A DNA stretch of 5,952 bases, taken from NCBI GenBank assembly GCA_025449515.1, contig JANWJI010000122.1, positions 1 through 5,952 of the forward strand. Direction: 5' to 3'. The notes under the pieces are model-generated. The model had not been told where the DNA came from and made no database searches. It saw only the letters and a list, made by a program, of their open reading frames with translations. The DNA is from Nitrososphaeraceae archaeon (GTDB lineage Archaea > Thermoproteota > Nitrososphaeria > Nitrososphaerales > Nitrososphaeraceae). Positions 1 to 5,586 of this stretch are shown here, in pieces; the first letter of the stretch is position 1; every line of letters starts with the position of its first letter. Both the position numbers and the translations under genes were made by a program.

Positions 1-244
1 CAATCTTTATCATAGTTTCATCAACGATAAATTCCGTTGTCCGTTTTCTCTTTCTCCTGATTCTTTTAGGTCTGTACTTTTGAATCCATTTCCAGATGGA
101 TACATGACTCCTTTTGACGAATCGAGATAATGCCTTTGAAGTATTCCTATATGATAAACCTAGAAAGTATAAGTACAATCCATAGCCAACATACTTTGAA
201 GGTGTCCTATTTCTTTTAACAACCATATTAAAGAGATAGGACAT
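1..244 (-). CDS. IS6-like DDE transposase, N-terminal part (cut by window edge)
   Basis: This partial frame of 81 codons starts at ATG 244 (a second ATG lies at 226; an in-frame TAG at 251-253 blocks further extension) and continues past position 1. Residues about 30-57 form the helix-turn-helix region expected near the N-terminus of IS6/IS240-type transposases, with the fragment RNTSKALSRFVKRSHVSIW followed by KWIQKYRP. A very basic stretch (RIRRKRKR) and then the fragment TEFIVDET follow. The Asp of VDET, about residue 75, is the expected first acidic residue of the DDE catalytic triad; the other two lie beyond the edge. The protein would cut and join DNA during cointegrate-type transposition. 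Nothing in the visible part is broken, but whether the whole gene is intact cannot be seen. Confidence 0.85.
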   Translation of the reverse strand, partial: MSYLFNMVVKRNRTPSKYVGYGLYLYFLGLSYRNTSKALSRFVKRSHVSIWKWIQKYRPKRIRRKRKRTTEFIVDETMIKI

Positions 245-262
245 CTTCAGCTATAGGATTTT

Positions 263-280
263 CTTTAAGTTAACACAGCC
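263..280 (-). repeat. Putative terminal inverted repeat of the IS6-like element
   Basis: Read on the minus strand from 280 inward, the sequence is GGCTGTGTTAACTTAAAG. It lies about 20-36 bp upstream of the transposase ATG, which is where an IS6 end is expected. Its partner is not in the window, so the inverted-repeat status is inferred from position and from the GG...TGTT pattern. The CTTAAAG portion is about 22 bp from the transposase ATG and could double as the TATA element of the transposase promoter. Confidence 0.55.
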
Positions 281-283
281 TGT

Positions 284-748
284 TCAATCCTCAGAAACTT
301 TTTCAAGAATGTCTTTTGATTGCCAAAAAGTCAGAAGTTCTCTAGCCTGCTCATATCCAAGCCATGCGTAATCCACATGTTCTTGGGAGATTCTTATTTG
401 AGAATTAAACGTACCAACATGATAGAACTTCACTACCTTTTCGATCTCTGTGTCCTTTTTTAGGAAGGTGTAGTTTACGTCGCCAAGATAGTTTAACACT
501 GCGAATCTCCTGATACCTGTCTCTTCCTGAATTTCTCTTCTGAGTGTTTGATAGTCCGTTTCTCCGTTCTCTCTATGACCCTTGACAAAGTTCCAGTCTC
601 CTCTTGGACTTTTCATTAGCAAAAACTGTCTAGTTTTGCATTTGAGTCTTCCAGATTGTGAGTTCCGAACCATAAATTGGCTCGGAGCGTAGGAAATTAC
701 TGCACCCACGGATTCTTCGTAATCTCTTTTTCTTATTTGCAATTCCAT
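284..748 (-). CDS. Nudix hydrolase, bis(5'-nucleosyl)-tetraphosphatase (Ap4A hydrolase) type
   Basis: This 154-residue cytoplasmic protein has a complete Nudix box at residues 57-79: Gly57, Glu63, then Arg71-Glu72, Glu75-Glu76 and Gly78, matching G-x5-E-x7-REUxEExGU without exception. These residues bind the metal ions that drive hydrolysis of a nucleoside diphosphate linked to another group. The box is preceded by a WNFVKGH segment, and the C-terminal part has an SQEHVDYAWLGYEQA stretch followed by a helix; both are typical of small asymmetric Ap4A hydrolases, which split diadenosine tetraphosphate into ATP and AMP. Length is normal for the family, so the gene looks complete although an insertion-sequence end lies 3 bp past its TGA stop. 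The start is the ATG at 748. It follows the matrixin gene by 84 bp on the same strand. Substrate is inferred from subfamily resemblance; a different nucleotide substrate is possible. Confidence 0.88.
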   Translation of the reverse strand: MELQIRKRDYEESVGAVISYAPSQFMVRNSQSGRLKCKTRQFLLMKSPRGDWNFVKGHRENGETDYQTLRREIQEETGIRRFAVLNYLGDVNYTFLKKDTEIEKVVKFYHVGTFNSQIRISQEHVDYAWLGYEQARELLTFWQSKDILEKVSED

Positions 749-808
749 TATTTTATCCAGTAATTAGAACATACAGTTAGGACCTTGGACTCGATATTGC
801 CAAATATC

Positions 809-817
809 TTTAAAATA
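809..817 (-). promoter_or_regulatory. Candidate TATA element for the Nudix gene
   Basis: On the minus strand the sequence TATTTTAAA lies in the 84-bp gap between the matrixin stop and the Nudix ATG. With usual archaeal spacing, transcription would begin near 787, leaving a leader of about 39 nt. No convincing Shine-Dalgarno motif is visible. Read-through from the matrixin gene remains possible. Confidence 0.35.
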
Positions 818-832
818 TGCTCTCTCAAAGTT

Positions 833-1570
833 CTAAGAACATCTAAATGAATTAGCCGAAATACTTTTGCTATTTTCATCCTTTAACATGTGATTGGCAT
901 TTAAAACTGCGTCGATATCACAATTCGAGATAGATCTTGATTCGTCGTTTAGTGTAGGAGACATTAGATCACCGCTGAAATTGGCATGGCCTAAACCAAG
1001 CGCATGTCCTAGCTCATGTTTTGCAATCTGCACGGTCGTATCAAAGTCTAATTTTTCGCCAAAAACAGATTTCGATACCGTTGTTACGGCGTTAGTAATC
1101 TCGCCATTTTGAAGATTATAATTTATTCGCGTTGCCCCAGGCGCAATAGCCTTAAGACTAATCCCTTTATCAGCAAGTTTCATATGTCGCACATTGCCAT
1201 CTTGGGAAAATTTTGAATTGAACTTTAGGGTTATGTCTGCACTATTGTCAGACGAGTCCAGTTCAGTAAACTTTAGACCATCAATATTCCTAGTCCAATC
1301 GTCGATAGCACTGTGCACTGCTTGTCCAGCGATAGCGTTTCCGCCTATGATCCTATATGTCAAGCCTTCATCACTAATCTTATTGGGCGACCAGTTACAG
1401 CAAATTTGAATAGACGGCTCGTTATTTGATAGATCGTTACTGTTCCGATCAGACGTATGTATAGATGATTTTTTTCCTTCAACTTGATTGCTATAATGGT
1501 CGGCTTCATTCGTAGCTAAGGCAAGAAATGCGAACAGTACGATAGTAGTAAACAAGATCTTGAAGAACAA
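833..1570 (-). CDS. Secreted matrixin-like zinc metalloprotease
   Basis: This 245-residue protein has an N-terminal signal peptide: Lys4, a hydrophobic core at about residues 5-18, and a likely cleavage after ALA at 17-19. A polar, low-complexity linker (about 20-55) follows. The catalytic domain spans about 56-230. Its metzincin zinc motif HELGHALGLGH is at residues 185-195, with zinc ligands His185, His189 and His195 and catalytic Glu186, and a Met-turn candidate (DLMSP, Met203) follows. This is the arrangement of matrixins, which cleave peptide bonds outside the cell. Cys57, Cys58, Cys217 and Cys244 could form disulfides. The start is a TTG at 1570. The frame is open upstream to a TAA at 1643-1645 but has no ATG, GTG or TTG there, so TTG is the only reasonable start unless an upstream frameshift hides an ATG. 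The substrate is unknown. Confidence 0.85.
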   Translation of the reverse strand: MFFKILFTTIVLFAFLALATNEADHYSNQVEGKKSSIHTSDRNSNDLSNNEPSIQICCNWSPNKISDEGLTYRIIGGNAIAGQAVHSAIDDWTRNIDGLKFTELDSSDNSADITLKFNSKFSQDGNVRHMKLADKGISLKAIAPGATRINYNLQNGEITNAVTTVSKSVFGEKLDFDTTVQIAKHELGHALGLGHANFSGDLMSPTLNDESRSISNCDIDAVLNANHMLKDENSKSISANSFRCS

Positions 1571-1592
1571 TATAATTCTCTTGGCATCCTGC

Positions 1593-1600
1593 TCTTTAAA
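1593..1600 (-). promoter_or_regulatory. Candidate TATA element for the matrixin gene
   Basis: On the minus strand TTTAAAGA, preceded by the A-rich stretch AAACAAAG that could act as a BRE, is centred about 26-27 bp from the TTG start. Archaeal TATA boxes sit about that far from the transcription start, so the mRNA may begin at or within a few bases of the start codon (leaderless). This spacing independently supports the TTG start. No experimental support. Confidence 0.45.
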
Positions 1601-1746
1601 CTTTGTTTTTATTAGATTTAGTTTCCTGCATTTTGTGTCAAGTTATTATCTTCTAGAGTCTTCTCTTGATTTATTAAATTAACAGCGACGTAGTAACCAC
1701 AATTCTTATTACAACCCTTTACTACTAGTCAGCTGATTTATCCTGA

Positions 1747-1890
1747 ATGATAAATGGCTTTATTTATGGTAGGCATTGGGACGAAGTGAGTAATGATCCG
1801 CGAATCATTGAAAATCTAAGGGTACGTCTGATTTCTAAATACCTTCATCATATACATTATCTGCTTAACGAAATATGCTCATTAACATAA
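1747..1890 (+). CDS. Possible small protein of 47 residues, unrecognised
   Basis: An ATG at 1747 opens a frame of 47 codons ending in TAA at 1888-1890. The product starts MINGFIYGRHWDEV and carries a later charged-to-hydrophobic stretch (residues about 20-41) that could form an amphipathic helix rich in Leu, Ile and His. I recognise no family. No Shine-Dalgarno motif precedes it, and the only TATA-like sequence at a suitable distance (about 1717-1724, CTTTACTA) is weak. A frame this long has a low but real chance of arising randomly in AT-rich DNA, so it is listed as a candidate only. Confidence 0.2.
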   Translation: MINGFIYGRHWDEVSNDPRIIENLRVRLISKYLHHIHYLLNEICSLT

Positions 1891-1913
1891 ATTCGTCAAA
1901 TCAATCAACCCCT

Positions 1914-1940
1914 CTACTATTTGTTTAAACGCTTTAGTAG
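1914..1940. repeat. Nested palindrome in the intergenic region
   Basis: Arms CTACTA (1914-1919) and TAGTAG (1935-1940) are perfect inverted repeats flanking a spacer that contains the 8-bp palindrome GTTTAAAC (1923-1930). The core has a TATA-like TTTAAA readable on both strands. It could be an operator or a promoter for an unseen transcript, but no gene starts at a suitable distance. Confidence 0.35.
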
Positions 1941-2017
1941 TTACACGTAATCATGTTAGACAGTATAGATTAGATCCTGCGGTTTAATTCATTGTTGTAA
2001 GAATTGTTTCATTGATA

Positions 2018-2033
2018 CCCTCAAATTCGAGGG
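2018..2033. repeat. Short hairpin in the intergenic region
   Basis: CCCTC (2018-2022) and GAGGG (2029-2033) form a 5-bp GC-rich stem around a 6-nt loop (AAATTC). It stands out in an AT-rich context. It is not followed by a T run on either strand, so it does not look like an intrinsic terminator, and the loop is one base short of a tRNA T-arm. Confidence 0.3.
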
Positions 2034-2091
2034 GAATTATAGTTTAATACCAAGTGTAGGATTGAGCAGACCAGATTTAACTAGGATCAGG

Positions 2092-2096
2092 AAAAA
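2092..2096 (-). terminator. Weak T-run terminator candidate after the copper-protein gene
   Basis: On the minus strand a run of five T residues occurs about 42-46 nt past the TAG stop of the large gene. Archaeal RNA polymerases often terminate at T runs without a hairpin. A run of five is minimal evidence. Confidence 0.2.
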
Positions 2097-2137
2097 CTCC
2101 GACATATTATTGATGCTATATATCATATCAAATCTTA

Positions 2138-5100
2138 CTACGGTTTCTTTTTATTGATTTCAGTATTGTCTATACTAGTCAGTTGGTTCATGCTCTTTTT
2201 TAGGTCTAGTATGCTTCTAGCATAGAATACTGCACTAAATATAATACCAGCAGCGACAGCTGGCCCTACGACTTCCGCATAACTGACGCCCAATTGAGGA
2301 ATGGCGTTGTTTTTATAACTTGATAGACTACCTGTGTTATTGGGTGATGTTACTTGATTTGAGCTGGAACTCGCTTGTAATGGGCCTGCGACAGCACTTA
2401 CCGTCCCAAGTGAATTACCTCTTTGTTCGGCAAACCATATATTTCCATTAGTGTCGGCAGTTAACCACTGAGTGAATGGGTTGTTTGTTGGAATGTTAAT
2501 GTCTTTATGTTCTCCAGTCGTAGTATCAATAACGGATATTTTATTTATTACATGTTCTGCAACCCACAAATTATGGTAACCATCAAGCACCATTCCAAAT
2601 GGCAGACCTTTAGGATTTAGATCGGGATATCGTTTGAATGTCTTTAAAAGTGGATCAAAAACACTTACTGTATGACCATCATGTTCTGATATATATATAT
2701 TGTCAGTATCTGGATCGATAAGAAGGGCCGTAGGGCTCTTCAGTGAGCTATTATTGTTAATCCTTTCACCCCTTGACGGATATTCGGTTATCTTGAAGTT
2801 TTTGTTAGTATCAATACTTCCTAACTTTCCGGAACCAGCTTCGGAAAACCAAATTAAGCCATCGTTATCAGCAGCGATACCTAAAGCACCAGAATTCGGG
2901 GTCGGTATACGATAATTGGTAAAATTCTTTGTTTGCGTATTAAACCTTAATATCTCATTGTCGGCCGGCAGTGATATCCAGATATTGGAAAATGTACTAT
3001 TATTGACGCTATTGGCTATTGTAACACCAGATGGCGGTCCCTCGCTCTTTATTCGATAAAGAGTATTGGTATTGGTATTGGGATCATAATTTCCGAGGTT
3101 CTTGTTCAATGGATCAATATACCATATGTCGTTATTGTGATTTGAGTCAAGGGCAATGCTTGTAACAATACTTGTCCCATTAAGTTTATGAGAATAATAT
3201 TTTCCGCTACTCAAATTAAATGCCAATAACCTCCCACTACCGATGGATGAATCACCAACCCATATCACATTTCTGCTTCTATCATATACAGGATAAAGTG
3301 GCTGGCTCACAGAACTATTGCTATTCATGTTTGAAGGTACGTGAAATTCATGAACATTGAATTTTGTCTGGTCGAGAGGAGGCTTGACTAACACATCAAA
3401 AGTGCCTATAATATTGGGTGCATTTTCTTTTTTGGGCGTTCCTTCAATCTGTATTTCCCATTTTCCCGGTAATCCAAAGGATGCACTAGCCGAAAATACA
3501 TTAATTGCAGAAGACATTCGTCTGGTATCGACTTCAATGGGCCCAATTCCCTTTTCAGTCTGGGTAAGTCTCATCTTTGTTGAACTAATATCTACTGGGA
3601 TCCATGTTGAATTCAAGAATTTGATTTGGAAATTGTTACTGCCGGGTGCAAATGGATCTATAGAAAGGATAATTATATCTCCGTCTTCAGTAAAACTCGT
3701 TGAAGTAAATGGCTTGTTGACAGTTTGCGCAAGCAACAGCTGACCATTTTGATATTGCTGCTTCTGTTGCTGTATCAGACTGTGAAATTCACTATCAGGC
3801 AACCCACTATTGACCATTACTGCTACAGCCAGAAGGAGTGCTATCCCGATTAACGCTTCTATTTTCGTAGTCTTATTGAATTTAGATATTGCTGTTGTAG
3901 TAGCGAGTGATGAGGTATTGAAATATTTTGCTTTACCTGTACTGTTCTCATTTTCCATTGGGGGAGTTAATTTCCTGCGTGAATCTGTGTCTGTGCTAAA
4001 ATATCGCTTGAATGTTTTTTTGTTCTCTCCGATTTTTCTGCTACTTCCGTCCAGAGTCGCTTTAATAGCAATGATTGTCGATTCCTTCAGGGCTAGAGGG
4101 TAAATTCTTGCCTGATTGTAACCTCCGATGGCTATCATCACCGCCGCAAGTGATAACTTGACAATCAGTACTTTTCCATAGAAAGAAGCCAAGGTCAATG
4201 CCAGATTGCTTTCCAACATATACAACAAAAATGGTCCTGTTATTACAATTAGCCCAAGTATCGTTACCGGGATGGTGGAAAATCTAGGAAGTATTATTGA
4301 TAACACCGAAGCTTTTACATGTTCGTCTAGATTTGCTTTTTTTATGCTAGGTGCGATTACAAAAGCAAGATATATCAGGCCCCCAATCCAAAGAGAAGCT
4401 CCAAAATTATGAATAAAATCTATGATAGTTGATGTAAAGGCGTTACCTGCCACGGCTGCACCGTGGCTTATTAGACTTGTAGTAAACAATGTGAGAGTAC
4501 CTAATATCATGAAGATAGTGACCACTTTTCTTGAAAGTCGAACTGAGAAAATGGTAGACTCACGGGTCTTATTCTTATTTCCAATATTTTTTATTGTGAG
4601 TCTCAAAATTCCTTGCCTATAACAACATAGAATGGACATGCTAGCTAATACCAAAGAAAGAATCGTTCTAACGATCCAGACACTTCCAAACTTGGTAGAA
4701 ATAGCATCACCAATCGTTGCGTTTATAGATGATGCCTGTACAGATATCATTGCAATATCCGAGAAAATCAGAATCAATGAGCCAACGAGCATCAAGACAT
4801 AAAAACTTCGATCAATTTTATATTTTGTTCTTGTGAAAGATGTAAACAGCCAGTCAATTCTAGTTATTGGCTTCCATATCCACAGGGCTAGAAACGCTCC
4901 ACCTACTATGATCACCTGACCTACCAGCGAAGGGAATCTTGCTAGGGCATCAGGAACAGATAGTTGTGACTCTGCCCCATTGGCAGAGCCTGGACTAGTA
5001 ACTGGAATAATTGCTTTACCAACTCCAAATACGAAGGCGTTATCTGTGACATGCCCATCTACTTCCGATAACATCTTCGTAGAAACCGTATAGACTCCGT

Positions 5101-5578
5101 CTTTAACTGAGGCAGGCAGGGAGACACTTAACAGAGTATGATCGCCCTTCACATAATGTACGTCTTTCCTATCTACTTGCTTTCCAGTAGAGTCCAATAC
5201 TGAAATCTTGCTATAGCGTTCATCCACAGGTTCGCTTAACGATACCTGTATATTCGATGGTGGAGTTTTTAATAATTGTGACGGTGAGGGGTCGCTATTA
5301 ATTACAAATGCATGTCCATAAGTTTTCTGAAGCAGAGATGGAGTGAAGATCAGAATCGAAATTGAAAACGATACGGCCAACATTATGAGCAAGGCAAAAA
5401 CGTAATTCGTATCTTTACCTGACTGGATATTGACTTCATCAGTCGTTTGCAGACACCTCCAATTATGTAGAAATCTTTGGAATTTATAGTATTTGAGAAT
5501 TTTATTCCTAACATTCGACGAATGAACCAATAAATTTATAGGATGATAGAACTCCTTCTTAGGAGAGGTCATATTCAT
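2138..5578 (-). CDS. CopC-CopD-YtkA-like membrane protein fused to a Vgb-like beta-propeller
   Basis: This 1146-residue protein joins several exported modules. Residues 1-58 are a basic N-terminal extension and 59-83 a signal sequence or anchor ending before GHAF. Residues 89-188 are CopC: His89 would be the mature N-terminal copper ligand, and Asp174 and His176 in VDGH match the usual Cu(II) site. Residues about 214-592 are CopD, with eight predicted membrane segments (near 218, 258, 297, 350, 393, 426, 465 and 573), conserved His372 and His390, and the WIGG motif. A basic, apparently cytoplasmic loop of about 85 residues (487-572) precedes the last one. Residues about 620-733 resemble YtkA/FixH domains. 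Residues about 742-1062 hold seven propeller blades with IWF/LWVAE-type repeats like virginiamycin B lyase. Residues 1102-1122 form a final membrane segment with a Lys-rich tail. Predicted loop charges obey the positive-inside rule, putting CopC, YtkA and the propeller outside. Copper binding or uptake is the likely role; the propeller's role is unknown. Confidence 0.9.
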   Translation of the reverse strand: MNMTSPKKEFYHPINLLVHSSNVRNKILKYYKFQRFLHNWRCLQTTDEVNIQSGKDTNYVFALLIMLAVSFSISILIFTPSLLQKTYGHAFVINSDPSPSQLLKTPPSNIQVSLSEPVDERYSKISVLDSTGKQVDRKDVHYVKGDHTLLSVSLPASVKDGVYTVSTKMLSEVDGHVTDNAFVFGVGKAIIPVTSPGSANGAESQLSVPDALARFPSLVGQVIIVGGAFLALWIWKPITRIDWLFTSFTRTKYKIDRSFYVLMLVGSLILIFSDIAMISVQASSINATIGDAISTKFGSVWIVRTILSLVLASMSILCCYRQGILRLTIKNIGNKNKTRESTIFSVRLSRKVVTIFMILGTLTLFTTSLISHGAAVAGNAFTSTIIDFIHNFGASLWIGGLIYLAFVIAPSIKKANLDEHVKASVLSIILPRFSTIPVTILGLIVITGPFLLYMLESNLALTLASFYGKVLIVKLSLAAVMIAIGGYNQARIYPLALKESTIIAIKATLDGSSRKIGENKKTFKRYFSTDTDSRRKLTPPMENENSTGKAKYFNTSSLATTTAISKFNKTTKIEALIGIALLLAVAVMVNSGLPDSEFHSLIQQQKQQYQNGQLLLAQTVNKPFTSTSFTEDGDIIILSIDPFAPGSNNFQIKFLNSTWIPVDISSTKMRLTQTEKGIGPIEVDTRRMSSAINVFSASASFGLPGKWEIQIEGTPKKENAPNIIGTFDVLVKPPLDQTKFNVHEFHVPSNMNSNSSVSQPLYPVYDRSRNVIWVGDSSIGSGRLLAFNLSSGKYYSHKLNGTSIVTSIALDSNHNNDIWYIDPLNKNLGNYDPNTNTNTLYRIKSEGPPSGVTIANSVNNSTFSNIWISLPADNEILRFNTQTKNFTNYRIPTPNSGALGIAADNDGLIWFSEAGSGKLGSIDTNKNFKITEYPSRGERINNNSSLKSPTALLIDPDTDNIYISEHDGHTVSVFDPLLKTFKRYPDLNPKGLPFGMVLDGYHNLWVAEHVINKISVIDTTTGEHKDINIPTNNPFTQWLTADTNGNIWFAEQRGNSLGTVSAVAGPLQASSSSNQVTSPNNTGSLSSYKNNAIPQLGVSYAEVVGPAVAAGIIFSAVFYARSILDLKKSMNQLTSIDNTEINKKKP
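5527..5542. promoter_or_regulatory. AT-rich near-palindrome, possible TATA or operator of the divergent gene
   Basis: CCAATAAATTTATAGG is a 16-bp near-palindrome: the 10-bp core ATAAATTTAT is perfect, flanked by CC and GG with one mismatched pair. Its TTTATA on the plus strand would place transcription start near 5562, giving the divergent gene a leader of about 25 nt that includes AGGAGAGG (5561-5568), although that motif ends 18 bp before the ATG at 5587. The symmetry also suits a dimeric regulator. It lies inside the coding region of the large gene if that gene starts at 5578. Confidence 0.35.
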
Positions 5579-5586
5579 AATTAGTT

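Larger units (their letters stand above)
1..280 (-). mobile_element. IS6-like insertion sequence, 5' end only
   Basis: The segment contains the start of a transposase and, beyond it, a terminus that on the minus strand begins GGCTGTGTTAACTTAAAG at position 280. This resembles IS6-family ends, which commonly start GG, with TGTT a few bases in. The rest of the element, including the other end and any target duplication, lies outside the window to the left. If the end is correct, the 8 bp next to it (281-288, plus-strand TGTTCAAT) should be one copy of a target duplication, as IS6 elements usually make 8-bp duplications. The family call comes mainly from the transposase; the exact boundary is inferred from one end only. 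Confidence 0.72.
1571..2137. other. 567-bp intergenic region with no clear gene
   Basis: The gap lies upstream of the matrixin gene and downstream of the large copper-protein gene. I found no tRNA or rRNA signature and no long coding frame on either strand. It holds the matrixin promoter candidate, a weak plus-strand 47-codon frame (1747-1890), a nested palindrome (1914-1940), a short hairpin (2018-2033) and a T run just after the large gene. An AATGAT...ATCATT inverted repeat with 6-bp arms lies at 1792-1809, inside the weak frame. On the minus strand a 22-codon frame begins at ATG 2105 and ends at 2037; it is too short to support alone. Confidence 0.6.

Noticed and set aside
830..840. GTTCTAAGAAC palindrome at the matrixin stop codon
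   Set aside because: A perfect but short 11-bp palindrome with 5-bp arms and no following T run; likely chance or too weak to call a terminator.
894..1409. Two plus-strand open frames over the matrixin gene
   Set aside because: They are opposite a gene with a complete zinc-protease motif and signal peptide; the translations look like shadows.
1747..1832. C/D-box-like sRNA (ATGATAA box near 1747, CTGA near 1828)
   Set aside because: The C box has a mismatch, no convincing internal C'/D' pair is present, and the flanks do not pair into a terminal stem.
2018..2033. GC-rich stem as a tRNA T-arm
   Set aside because: The loop has six bases and lacks the TTCRAAT pattern on either strand, and no acceptor, D or anticodon arms were found around it.
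3357..4622. Several plus-strand open frames of 66-128 codons inside the large gene
   Set aside because: They are antisense to well-defined YtkA-like and CopD coding sequence and show no start signals or family features.
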